Part shown: piece by piece, positions 1-6,064 of the stretch
Numbering within the stretch: position 1 is the first letter of the stretch
How the letters are laid out: each line of letters begins with the position of its first letter
Origin: Bacteroidota bacterium
GTDB lineage: Bacteria > Bacteroidota > Bacteroidia > Bacteroidales > VadinHA17
Direction: 5' to 3'
Assembly (NCBI GenBank): GCA_030631445.1
Contig: DAOVLD010000108.1
Coordinates: 1-6,429 of the forward strand
Length of the DNA: 6,429 nucleotides
The notes under the pieces: model-generated
Told to the model about the DNA's origin: nothing
What the model saw: the letters and a program-made list of their open reading frames with translations, nothing else
Database searches by the model: none
Program-made: the position numbers and the translations under genes

Positions 1-1
1 C

Positions 2-502
2 ACCTGGCCCTTTGTTTTAGTAATTTTTATTTATCTCCTTTATCATGAGGATGTAAGATGTAATTTTATACTTTATTTGAGAAGAAAACTGCCTCTGATG
101 AAAGGTCCAATATCAGAGGGGAGAATTCGCAATTACGGTCCCAGGACAGCTTTTCAAATAGTTCTTGTTATGTGGACTTTTTACGTTTTATTACTTCTTG
201 CATACGATGAAAATATTTTTGGAGTTCACCATCCTGTCACTTATCTTATTTTTGTCCTTTCTTTAGGATGCGGAATCTATTTAATATATAAGCTGTTGAA
301 TATCAACGAAATGGGTAAAGCGATCAGGTACGCTATCCCAACTGCTATCATTTTCTGGAATGCTGTAGAGATACTTGCTAAATGGAAAATATTTACAGAA
401 CCATGGATTACGCTTAACGTGCCCATTATGTCTTCTATTTTTGTTGCATTTATAATTACTTTTTACCTGATTTATAAGGACAGAAAAAAATCAGATATCT
501 AA
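2..502 (+). CDS. Multi-pass membrane protein, 5'-truncated by window edge
   Basis: I do not recognise this family. The frame has no stop from position 2 to the TAA at 500-502, giving 166 visible residues. The first in-frame ATG is at 98 and a TTG lies at 77. The 25 codons before 77 are also open and encode a hydrophobic stretch (WPFVLVIFIYLLY) like a membrane helix, so I favour a gene that starts to the left of the window. At least four hydrophobic segments are visible: visible residues 2-14, about 51-66, about 76-94 and about 141-158. A shorter, amphipathic segment lies at about 108-121. The protein ends in a basic tail (YKDRKKSDI), and a basic loop rich in R and K links the first two helices. 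It is presumably an inner-membrane protein. If translation instead starts at 98 the product is 134 residues. A decayed peptidase tail follows 25 bases downstream and is not in frame with it. Confidence 0.6.
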   Translation, partial: TWPFVLVIFIYLLYHEDVRCNFILYLRRKLPLMKGPISEGRIRNYGPRTAFQIVLVMWTFYVLLLLAYDENIFGVHHPVTYLIFVLSLGCGIYLIYKLLNINEMGKAIRYAIPTAIIFWNAVEILAKWKIFTEPWITLNVPIMSSIFVAFIITFYLIYKDRKKSDI

Positions 503-527
503 TACCACGGATAAAGGGAAAAAATAA

Positions 528-723
528 TTCCAAAATGAATTATCGTATCGTTGGAATAATTGTGTGCATAAATTTGATATGCCGGTAAAAGTGTATTTGT
601 CGGGGGGGGAAATGGCTTTATCCAGCTACAAGGTGGTCAAAAACCGAGATTGGATTTATAAATCCTTCTCTGGCAATTGATCCCGGTTTCTATATAGCAG
701 TTTTAAATATTACCGGTAAATAA
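528..723 (+). pseudogene. Frameshifted C-terminal remnant of an M1-like metallopeptidase
   Basis: Read in two frames, this stretch makes a coherent protein tail. Bases 528-608 give FQNELSYRWNNCVHKFDMPV and then KVYLSGG. After the G run, 610-720 give KWLYPATRWSKTEIGFINPS, then LAIDPGFYIAVLNITGK, and a TAA at 721-723. Removing one G from the eight-G run at 602-609 would join the halves. The pattern (Y-x-W-x-N-C near F-D-M-P-V-K-V, then W-L-Y-P-T-x-W and I-D-P-x-F-Y) resembles the extreme C-terminus of M1 aminopeptidase-like proteins of Bacteroidota. That match is from memory, not from a search. The zinc site (HExxH...E) is absent because everything upstream is missing: the frame meets a TAA at 525-527 and then overlaps the membrane-protein gene. 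It is most likely a non-functional gene fragment. The frameshift could also be a sequencing error in the homopolymer, but the missing 5' part could not. Confidence 0.55.
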
Positions 724-919
724 ATGCCAATAAAATTGTGTTGCTGTGATACAGAGTTGCAGTGTTACGGGTTACGAGTCAAGATTGAATTTCAAATTTT
801 TCTTTACAAATAAACTCATCAACAAATAAACAAATCAACTTTCATTTTATTAAGAGTTTAGAAGTTATAGATTAAGAAATTGTGATAAGGTGAGGAAGTC
901 TTACCGGTATTTTTGTAAA
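724..919. other. Intergenic spacer between convergent units, with a short tandem repeat
   Basis: This A+T-rich spacer lies between the peptidase remnant (+) and the reductase gene (-). I see no coding potential. It holds a two-copy 16-base tandem repeat at 806-837. No hairpin with a T tract serves as an evident terminator for either flanking unit. Confidence 0.5.
806..837. repeat. Two-copy 16-bp tandem repeat
   Basis: Unit 1 (806-821) is acaaataaactcatca and unit 2 (822-837) is acaaataaacaaatca, matching at 14 of 16 bases. It sits in noncoding A-rich sequence and may simply reflect replication slippage. Confidence 0.6.
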
Positions 920-1906
920 TTATTTTAAATAGTTATTTGCCTTAAACCATTCAAATGCTTCAATTATCGCTTCTGATACAGGAGTTTGAGGTAACCCCAA
1001 TTCTCGTCTGGCTTTCTCAGGGTTAAAAAAATGTGTATCAACGCTTATCCTTGCCATAGGATAACTCAAATTTGGGGCTTTTCCGGTTATTAATGAAATA
1101 AATTGAGATATTAAACCAAAGAGTAATATAAAAAGTTTAGGGATAAATAATTTCGGACTTTTAATATCTAATTGTTTTCCTACCAGGCAATTGAACTCAC
1201 CATAAGTAAGATTTTCATTACCCAGTATATAGCATTCACCTATTTTACCCCTATCAAGAGCATTACAGATGGCAAAAGCGGCATCTTTTACATATAAAAA
1301 GTTCCTGCCTCCTTTAGTATATCCGGGTACTTTGCCATTATACAGACCAAGTATTAATGCTCCGCTACCTGGTTTTGAATCGTACGGTCCTATCATAAAA
1401 GTCGGATTCAGAATAATGGCATTAAGCCCATGTTTATTAACATAATTAAGAACAATTTGTTGAGCTTCATATTTCGAATCGATATAATCAAGACCATATT
1501 TATTTGCCTTGAAAGGTTTTGTTTCATCACCTGGATCATTTTTTGTACCAAAACCAAACGAGTTTGCAGTACCAATATAAATCAATCTTTTTACCTTATT
1601 TTGGAGTGATGTCCGTATTACATTTAAGGTACCTTCAATATTTACTTTCCGTACAATTTCTGACCGTGCCGGCCAGATTGAAGTATTAGCTGCCGTATGG
1701 ATAATATAATCACAACTGTTAGCAGCCTTATTTACATCTTCAGAATTAAGCAGGTCACCAAAAACCTTTTCAACAGGAAGATTTTCCAGAGTATTTACTT
1801 CGCGGCCAGGTTGCAGAAATGCTCTGATATTAAAATTCCTCCTTAACAATTCCCTTACAATATTAGTTCCCAATAATCCATCAGCACCGGTGACAAGAAC
1901 TTTCAC
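920..1906 (-). CDS. NAD(P)-dependent epimerase/dehydratase-like reductase (extended SDR)
   Basis: The product has 328 residues, a usual size for an extended or atypical short-chain dehydrogenase/reductase with a cytoplasmic Rossmann fold. The N-terminus begins directly with the first beta strand and the dinucleotide-binding motif T6-G7-A8-D9-G10-L11-L12-G13. The I-I-H70-T-A-A segment and the G50-D51 pair are typical of the fold. The catalytic pair is Y141-x-x-x-K145 (YIDSK), with T113 or S116 in IGTANSFG as the likely hydroxyl residue. The C-terminal part (about 170-328) would bind substrate. Overall style is closest to dihydroflavonol-4-reductase-like or sugar-epimerase-like members; the substrate cannot be told from sequence. 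The start is GTG at 1906: the frame closes at a TAA five codons further upstream, and no ATG lies between. A hydrophobic segment near 257-273 (KLFILLFGLISQFISLI) may attach it to the membrane. It is transcribed divergently from the tRNA gene. Confidence 0.9.
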   Translation of the reverse strand: MKVLVTGADGLLGTNIVRELLRRNFNIRAFLQPGREVNTLENLPVEKVFGDLLNSEDVNKAANSCDYIIHTAANTSIWPARSEIVRKVNIEGTLNVIRTSLQNKVKRLIYIGTANSFGFGTKNDPGDETKPFKANKYGLDYIDSKYEAQQIVLNYVNKHGLNAIILNPTFMIGPYDSKPGSGALILGLYNGKVPGYTKGGRNFLYVKDAAFAICNALDRGKIGECYILGNENLTYGEFNCLVGKQLDIKSPKLFIPKLFILLFGLISQFISLITGKAPNLSYPMARISVDTHFFNPEKARRELGLPQTPVSEAIIEAFEWFKANNYLK

Positions 1907-1982
1907 TAGTATAAAATTGAGTTAAACATTTGTATTTTAATTAGTTGTAATATGTATTTTTAGAAAAACATTTTCAATCATC

Positions 1983-2063
1983 CATGGAACCCTCAAGTTT
2001 TATACATGATCTTGTTGTAAACGATAGTGCCTGCCTGCTGCAGGCAGGCATAAGGGTTTCATG
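1983..2063. repeat. Nested palindrome with G+C-rich core
   Basis: The core is a 10-bp perfect inverted repeat, tgcctgcctg (2028-2037) and caggcaggca (2041-2050), separated by ctg. An outer pair, catggaaccct (1983-1993) and agggtttcatg (2053-2063), matches at 10 of 11 positions; the odd pair would be a G-U wobble if transcribed. The G+C-rich core stands out sharply from its A+T-rich surroundings. Similar ctgcctg/caggcag palindromes are, to my memory, common between genes in Bacteroidota. It could be a REP-like element, a terminator-type hairpin or a protein-binding site. There is no T tract on either side of the core. Confidence 0.7.
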
Positions 2064-2165
2064 TGTTTAATTTTATTTACATTTTTTTATTTACTTCTTA
2101 CTTCTCCGCCCCTTCTCCTTTTCACCTGATTTCTCTTTCGAGATAAAGATAATATTTTATCATTC

Positions 2166-2196
2166 TTTGAAAATTAAAAAATTCAATGAATCTTTG
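2166..2196 (+). promoter_or_regulatory. Bacteroidota-type promoter of tRNA-Ser
   Basis: A TTTG at 2166-2169 (-33-like element) is followed, after 19 bases, by aatctttg at 2189-2196. This matches the phylum's TAnnTTTG -7 consensus at all but the first base. Transcription would start at about 2201-2205, just before the mature tRNA 5' end at 2207. Assignment is by consensus and position only. Confidence 0.5.
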
Positions 2197-2206
2197 CAGG
2201 GAATTT

Positions 2207-2295
2207 GGAGAGATGCCGGAGTGGTCGAACGGGGCGGTCTCGAAAACCGTTGTCCCGCTTTGTCGGGACCGAGGGTTCGAACCCCTCTCTCTCCG
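2207..2295 (+). tRNA. tRNA-Ser(CGA)
   Basis: The 89-nt sequence folds as a class II tRNA. The acceptor stem is ggagaga (2207-2213) with tctctcc (2288-2294), and G2295 is the discriminator. The anticodon stem is gcggt (2234-2238) with accgt (2246-2250), enclosing the loop CTCGAAA; the anticodon CGA at 2241-2243 reads UCG serine codons. A long variable arm with tcccg...cggga is diagnostic for serine, and the T arm is gaggg-ttcgaac-cccct c. The 3' CCA is not encoded (GCAA follows), so it must be added after transcription. It has its own upstream promoter and downstream terminator, so it is a single-gene unit. Confidence 0.95.
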
Positions 2296-2307
2296 CAAAG
2301 TACAAAC

Positions 2308-2335
2308 AAAACCTGGTGATAACCAGGTTTTTTTT
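2308..2335 (+). terminator. Rho-independent terminator of tRNA-Ser
   Basis: A perfect stem aacctggt (2310-2317) / accaggtt (2322-2329) with a GATA loop runs into a T tract at 2328-2335. It begins about 13 bases after the tRNA 3' end. Extra A-T pairs at the base can extend the stem. Confidence 0.9.
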
Positions 2336-2380
2336 GCCGAACACCGTTGAAAGTTTACTTTCATAAGGTGTGATGGCAAA
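2333..2380. repeat. Long imperfect hairpin between convergent terminators
   Basis: Three stacked inverted-repeat segments share one centre: tttgcc (2333-2338) with ggcaaa (2375-2380); acacc (2341-2345) with ggtgt (2367-2371); and gaaagt (2349-2354) with actttc (2357-2362). Small internal loops separate them, giving 17 base pairs in 48 bases. It overlaps the end of the tRNA terminator's T tract. Function is unknown. Confidence 0.6.
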
Positions 2381-2415
2381 TAAAAATACCAAAGCCGGCG
2401 CCAGCTGGATTTGGT
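2381..2415 (-). terminator. Possible terminator of the outer-membrane protein gene
   Basis: On the minus strand, accaaa (2415-2410) pairs with tttggt (2393-2388), with a G+C-rich inner helix (gctg/cggc), and is followed by the T-rich tail attttta (2387-2381). It lies about 90 bases after the stop of the gene at 2505-3776. The T tract is interrupted and the stem has a bulge, so efficiency is uncertain. Confidence 0.45.
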
Positions 2416-2432
2416 TTTGTTTGTACGTTGTA

Positions 2433-2466
2433 AGGTGTCTCACCTGGGATCCCCGAAGGTAATCCC
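2433..2466 (-). other. Tandem hairpins in the 3' untranslated region, one with a UUCG loop
   Basis: Two adjacent hairpins follow the stop codon at 2505 on the minus strand. The first (2466-2446) pairs gggat with atccc and closes, after a bulge, on CC-TTCG-GG, an exceptionally stable tetraloop in RNA when transcribed from the minus strand. The second (2445-2433) pairs aggtg with cacct around three bases. They could protect the mRNA 3' end or help termination. This role is inferred only from position and structure. Confidence 0.45.
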
Positions 2467-2504
2467 GTAAAAAGTTTATATCATCCTGATAATTAAATAT
2501 TTTA

Positions 2505-3776
2505 TCAATAATAAAACATCATACCCCCACCTCTGCCAAACCTTGGATTAACCACGTTATTGTAGATAGAACCAAAGGTATATGATATACTGAAATGTGT
2601 AAAATAAGAATAGCTGGTTTCAAGTTCTTTACGTTGTAGCAGTATCTCTTCGGGTGAAGCCCCGCCTATTACCAAAGATAACTGGTCATGAATAATGGAT
2701 GCCCCGCCTCCTATACCAATCTTTAATCCTTTAGCAATCCGGATATTCAAGGAAACAAATAACGATAGATTATTCTTTGACCAATCATGAAAATAGTTAC
2801 TCCAGTCAATAGAAGTATAGATCGAGCCCCATTTCTGGGTAAATTCCATTGCAACATTCAGACTATGCCCAAACAGATTTTCATCAATTTTATTATAGAT
2901 GGTAGAATCCTGATAACTATTATAAGAGTATCCCAGGCTATACAAAACCAGCAGCTGTTTGCGGGTTGACTCTGAATATGGAAATACATTAAACTCAATC
3001 CCAGGATAAATCAGTCCCCTGAATTTATAATTTCGATAAGTAGAAGATGAAATATCAAACCTCCCACCAACCGACCAGTGTTCACCGAGACTTTTGACAA
3101 TCAAACCGTCAAATGATTTTGATTTACTTGAACTTGTAATTATCGTGTCACCTGTATCAAACTCATCATTGCTAACCCGGTAATCCAGATCGAAATCAAT
3201 TTTCCACTCAGGTGTAACCCTGCCTACAGAAAAGGAGCCTGATATCCGGTCATAATTATATGATTTCTCTCCGTTCAGAAAACCACTTAAACGTGTTTGA
3301 AACACCCATTGATTCCATTTATCTTCAACAACTTCCTCTTTAACAGGTGGTTTATAGTCTATTTTTATGAACTTCGACAGGGGAGTTTTTGAAACAAAAG
3401 GTATCAGTCCCAATTTCATAGTTTCAACCTGTCCGGAACGGGTTTCGTCCTCCGTATTATCTGTCATACTAACATATGTAAGTGTATCACTTAACCTTGT
3501 GTAACCATTCTGCCCAAAGAAATGCATTACATACTCCCTTCCACCGCTGCCTGTCCGCTGACTGGTAACCATAATATGTACGTCAGCAACTTTACGATCG
3601 CGGACATAATTAACAAATGATATCTCACGGCGGATATAGTCCTCATCGCAAAACGGGCAATCCAGGAATACTTTCAATGCATCCTTCCGGTATTGTGCCA
3701 TAGAAGTATCTGCTTCCTGTGATAATAATGTTAGTGAGAAGATAATCGCTACACTAACTACAAATATTTTTTTCAT
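2505..3776 (-). CDS. Exported protein with predicted C-terminal outer-membrane beta-barrel, function unknown
   Basis: The 423-residue product starts with a clear signal peptide (MKKIFVVSVAIIFSLTLLSQ, likely cut near 20). Residues about 25-135 form a compact region with a C40-P-F-C43 pair and the conserved-looking segments D44-E-D-Y-I-R-R-E, NYVRDR (56-61) and S-G-G-R-E-Y-V (77-83). A charged linker (about 141-153) follows. The rest, 155-423, alternates aromatic and polar residues in many short strands and ends F-Y-Y, as expected for a barrel inserted in the outer membrane. I recall similar unnamed proteins, with the same CxxC-DxDYIRREI and NYVRDR segments, in many Bacteroidota, but cannot give a function. 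The ATG at 3776 fits the signal peptide exactly. A truncated paralogue lies directly upstream at 4029-4226, so the locus once held a tandem pair. Two hairpins and a weak terminator follow the stop. Confidence 0.85.
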   Translation of the reverse strand: MKKIFVVSVAIIFSLTLLSQEADTSMAQYRKDALKVFLDCPFCDEDYIRREISFVNYVRDRKVADVHIMVTSQRTGSGGREYVMHFFGQNGYTRLSDTLTYVSMTDNTEDETRSGQVETMKLGLIPFVSKTPLSKFIKIDYKPPVKEEVVEDKWNQWVFQTRLSGFLNGEKSYNYDRISGSFSVGRVTPEWKIDFDLDYRVSNDEFDTGDTIITSSSKSKSFDGLIVKSLGEHWSVGGRFDISSSTYRNYKFRGLIYPGIEFNVFPYSESTRKQLLVLYSLGYSYNSYQDSTIYNKIDENLFGHSLNVAMEFTQKWGSIYTSIDWSNYFHDWSKNNLSLFVSLNIRIAKGLKIGIGGGASIIHDQLSLVIGGASPEEILLQRKELETSYSYFTHFSISYTFGSIYNNVVNPRFGRGGGMMFYY

Positions 3777-3997
3777 AAAATAAGAATATTAGGTATAGAT
3801 TCAAGTTGCCTGGTTTATAAACGAAAACTCCAAAGAATTATTACTAAAAAGTTAAGTATTCTCCGAGCAATTTTCAAGCCAAATAAACTTTGATCTAAAT
3901 ACTATATAGCACATATTTTTAAAGTATTCACAGATAAAATTCAAGAGACAGATTGAATAGATACCGGATATGTATGTAGCTGTAGGCGGTGTTAACT

Positions 3998-4026
3998 TGC
4001 TTTATTTAAGTGCTTAAAATAATGCA
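3998..4026 (-). repeat. Hairpin just after the paralogue fragment
   Basis: An inverted repeat (tgc-ttatttaag / cttaaaataa-gca, with one mismatch and one bulged base) sits immediately after the stop of the fragment ending at 4029. It may be the leftover 3'-end hairpin of that gene. It lacks a downstream T run, so a terminator role is doubtful. The remaining spacer 3777-3997, which must include the promoter of the intact gene, shows nothing else I can identify. Confidence 0.45.
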
Positions 4027-4028
4027 GA

Positions 4029-4226
4029 TTAATAATGTCTATGTCTATTGCCGAAACGTGGATTTACTACGTTATTGTATATCGAACCAAAAGTATAAGA
4101 GATACTGAAGCGTGTGAAGTAGGAATAGCTGGTCTCCAATTCCTGTCTCTCCAGCAGGATCTCCTCCATTGAAGCACCGCCCTTCACCAGTGCCAGCTGA
4201 TCATGGATTAAAGAACCTCCACCTCC
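4029..4226 (-). pseudogene. Truncated paralogue of the outer-membrane barrel protein
   Basis: The frame ending in TAA at 4029-4031 encodes 65 residues. The first 59 align without gaps to residues 356-414 of the intact protein at 2505-3776, differing at 8 positions; shared runs include ELETSYSYFT and FSISYTFGSIYNNVVNPRFG. The end differs (NRHRHY instead of GRGGGMMFYY). Homology stops at 4226, inside the glycine run. Beyond it the frame reaches a TGA at 4245-4247 with no start codon. An ATG at 4248 in another frame begins MKFVFIF, like the first residues of a signal peptide, so the fragment may have arisen by an internal deletion that joined an original 5' end to the 3' end out of frame. The kept frame and high identity suggest recent loss. 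It cannot make a barrel. Confidence 0.8.
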
Positions 4227-4428
4227 AAAAAATAAAAACGAATTTCATAATTGTCTTATTGATTTAGTATAAGTTTGAATTTAAGTAGTTAGTCCGAAAC
4301 ACGAATGGCGGTAATTCACTTTATTAAACAATGTTTGCTTAATAAGGTACACACTACTTATTGTTAGACAATCATATTAGGTGATTTATTCCATTTTTCT
4401 TAATGCCAAATGAAAAAAGGCATATAAA
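4227..4428. other. Intergenic spacer, A+T-rich
   Basis: This is noncoding as far as I can see. It includes an inverted repeat at 4321-4345 (ttattaa / ttaataa, with caa/ttg inside) that has no T tract. A weak atgcc/ggcat pair near 4403-4423 lies just after the stop of the gene at 4429. Neither is a convincing terminator. Confidence 0.4.
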
Positions 4429-5322
4429 TTATTCTTTAGGTTCAGGAAAGACTTTCAATAATTCCAGCTTTATCCCAAGCTGATCGCCGGGCATGATATC
4501 TTCAGGATAGTGATACCTGGCATATTTGTCAGGGAAGAAATATGACATTTGGATTTTTCTTTCATTACTTATCCTGGTAAATGTACTAACTGTCTCACGG
4601 ATATCCCTGAGATATTTCTTATATAAGTACCTGTTGCCTTCAGCTATAGGTATAAAATGAGCATCCAATGGTCCTCCTTCTATATCATAGCAAACATAAC
4701 GTTCCTCCTTTTTCATGATCACAAGCTCTCTAACTTCCTTCTCATTAAGATAGTCGTAAAAATCAGCACTTACATAATGAGCAAGTCGTGAGGTTTCCTG
4801 CCAAATACCCTCTAATGTGACAATATTACTTTGATTCTCAGAAAAATAATTCACAAACTGCTCCCGGGTCCGGTATTTTGATGAATCAGGTAAAGGCTCT
4901 TCTGGCTTTTCTTCAAGCCAAACACCATAAAAATTAAATCCATCTCTGGCCTTTTCAATAATATCTATACGCTTTACAGACGAATTGAGTATTGGGAAAT
5001 AAAGAAGGAATTTCTTGTATATCTTTTCACGTGTTATTTTTTCCCTTTTAGGACATAAGGGAATATCCTTTGCCAGCACAAGAAACAGACGATCATTTGA
5101 GTTATAAGGTTTTAAATGAAAATTCTTATCTGCACAGATCCATATATCTTCCAGTGGAGCAAGTAAATACATCTCCACAACCGTAAGTGTATCTGTTATG
5201 CTGATACGTGATATCTCTATATTTTTATTATCCCGGTTTTTATAGGAAGGAAAGATGATTGTTTGTGCAATGCCATCAGGGACCAATATTAACGCTATAA
5301 AAAACAGAACAATCCTTTTCAT
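4429..5322 (-). CDS. Exported protein of unknown function
   Basis: The product has 297 residues and a signal peptide (MKRIVLFFIALILVPDGIAQ) with a likely cut after A19 or Q20; there is no lipobox cysteine, so it is probably periplasmic or surface-exposed rather than a lipoprotein. Residues about 22-138 (IEISRISITDTLTVVEMYLL, then W61-I, a basic region, KFLLYFP and IDIIEKARDGFNFYGVWL) recall a beta-sandwich-like N-terminal domain seen in secreted Bacteroidota proteins, by memory only. A proline- and glutamate-rich linker (137-146) leads to a second part with LEGIW (170-174) and many charged and aromatic residues. I cannot assign an activity and see no catalytic motif. The ATG at 5322 starts the signal peptide. 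It lies 58 bases after the acetyltransferase gene on the same strand. A weak A+T stem (5361-5375) lies in that gap, so co-transcription is possible but unproven. Confidence 0.8.
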   Translation of the reverse strand: MKRIVLFFIALILVPDGIAQTIIFPSYKNRDNKNIEISRISITDTLTVVEMYLLAPLEDIWICADKNFHLKPYNSNDRLFLVLAKDIPLCPKREKITREKIYKKFLLYFPILNSSVKRIDIIEKARDGFNFYGVWLEEKPEEPLPDSSKYRTREQFVNYFSENQSNIVTLEGIWQETSRLAHYVSADFYDYLNEKEVRELVIMKKEERYVCYDIEGGPLDAHFIPIAEGNRYLYKKYLRDIRETVSTFTRISNERKIQMSYFFPDKYARYHYPEDIMPGDQLGIKLELLKVFPEPKE

Positions 5323-5380
5323 TGAAACCAGGCATTTAATAAGTCCTTTAAATTAGAAAATTCATTCGAAATGAAAAAAA

Positions 5381-5800
5381 TTATTTATCGGGATTTCCAA
5401 GAAACTGCATACCAGGTGCATTTTCAGGACGAGGTTCAAACCCATAATTCTTGTAAAATTGAGCTTTGCCTTCTGTTGAGAATAGTTGTATATCTCTTAT
5501 TTTAAACCGCTTACAATGCTTCAAAAGCTTTTCAACCAACTCCCCCCCTATTCCCTTGTTCTGATAGTCAGGATGGACTATAATGTCAACCAGCAGGGCA
5601 TGATGGATCCCATCGGAAATTATTCGGCCAAACCCAATCAGTTTCTCCAGATGGTAAACTGATAAAACATACCAGCTATTATCAATAGCCCAGTAAAGTT
5701 CATCAATATTAAACCCATACAATTTATTCCAGCCGGTTGTTCTGAACAGCTTAAAATAATCTTTTGGACCCGGAATAGATTCTTTCCAAAATATTTCCAT
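5381..5800 (-). CDS. GNAT-family N-acetyltransferase
   Basis: This 139-residue protein is about the normal length for a single GNAT domain and should transfer an acetyl group from acetyl-CoA to an amine. The acetyl-CoA pyrophosphate loop is visible as Q80-N-K-G-I-G-G86, directly after the strand DIIVHPDY (72-79), which is the family's motif A. Motif B is represented by AQFYKNYGF (113-121), with Y116 in the position often used as general acid. A C-terminal RPENAPGM (124-131) resembles a recurrent small GNAT subgroup, recalled without a search. The substrate is unknown; a small metabolite is more likely than a ribosomal protein, but sequence does not decide. The ATG at 5800 lies before a typical first strand. 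The exported-protein gene follows 58 bases downstream on the same strand. Confidence 0.9.
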   Translation of the reverse strand: MEIFWKESIPGPKDYFKLFRTTGWNKLYGFNIDELYWAIDNSWYVLSVYHLEKLIGFGRIISDGIHHALLVDIIVHPDYQNKGIGGELVEKLLKHCKRFKIRDIQLFSTEGKAQFYKNYGFEPRPENAPGMQFLGNPDK

Positions 5801-5881
5801 GGTGGTGAGTAATCAAAACCAATTACTAAAAACCAATCCTATAAATCCTGATATCTGTATGCAATCTTTATGCAAAAAATG

Positions 5882-6064
5882 CTATCTGCCTGATATTCTG
5901 CGTATTTGAATCTTTCTTCCAATTAGAACATACATTCTGTCTGTATCATAACCGAACATCTCTTGTTCATTTACGAACAAGCTATGGTAAAAGAGTGCAT
6001 AATAGGTCAAATTGAAAATATTTTTGATTTTTCCGGATAATGCATCCCGGAGATTTCGGATTAT
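5882..6064 (-). pseudogene. Short protein-like gene remnant
   Basis: Between the methyltransferase and the acetyltransferase, one minus-strand frame is free of stops for 60 codons and ends in TAG (5884-5882). Its translation looks protein-like: NLTYYALFYHSLFVNEQEMF, then GYDTDRMYVLIGRKIQIRRI. Only two in-frame ATGs exist, the earlier leaving 25 residues, so it is more likely the tail of a lost gene than an intact small gene. Aromatic, alternating strands such as YVLIGRKIQI would fit an outer-membrane barrel end, but I do not recognise the family. A stop-free run of this length could also arise by chance in one of six frames. Confidence 0.3.

Larger units (their letters stand above)
1907..2206. 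other. Divergent intergenic region between reductase and tRNA-Ser
   Basis: This 300-base A+T-rich spacer must carry the promoters of the reductase (-) and the tRNA (+). It contains a nested inverted repeat at 1983-2063, a pyrimidine-rich stretch at about 2060-2130 and the tRNA promoter at 2166-2196. I found no clear promoter for the reductase and no credible gene. Confidence 0.6.

Noticed and set aside
579..683. Small gene starting at ATG 579
   Set aside because: The 34-codon frame is the peptidase tail read past the extra G; the part after the G run matches better in another frame.
2122..2443. Two overlapping minus-strand reading frames of 85 and 86 codons
   Set aside because: They run antisense through the tRNA-Ser gene and its terminator. 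Translations such as REGFEPSVPTKRDNGF are a well-known artefact of tRNA-Ser read backwards.
2207..2466. tRNA-Ser 3' end as an integration site for a genomic island
   Set aside because: No integrase gene and no second copy of the tRNA 3' end is present in the window.
2787..2969. Plus-strand 60-codon reading frame
   Set aside because: It lies wholly inside the intact outer-membrane protein gene on the other strand and has no protein-like features.
5361..5375. Terminator between the acetyltransferase and exported-protein genes
   Set aside because: The stem ttcatt/aatgaa is almost all A-T with a 3-base loop, so it would be too weak to call, although a short T run follows on the minus strand.
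5962..5981. Perfect inverted repeat cttgttc/gaacaag as an operator
   Set aside because: It lies within a possible coding remnant, about 160 bases upstream of the acetyltransferase start, with no recognisable promoter beside it.
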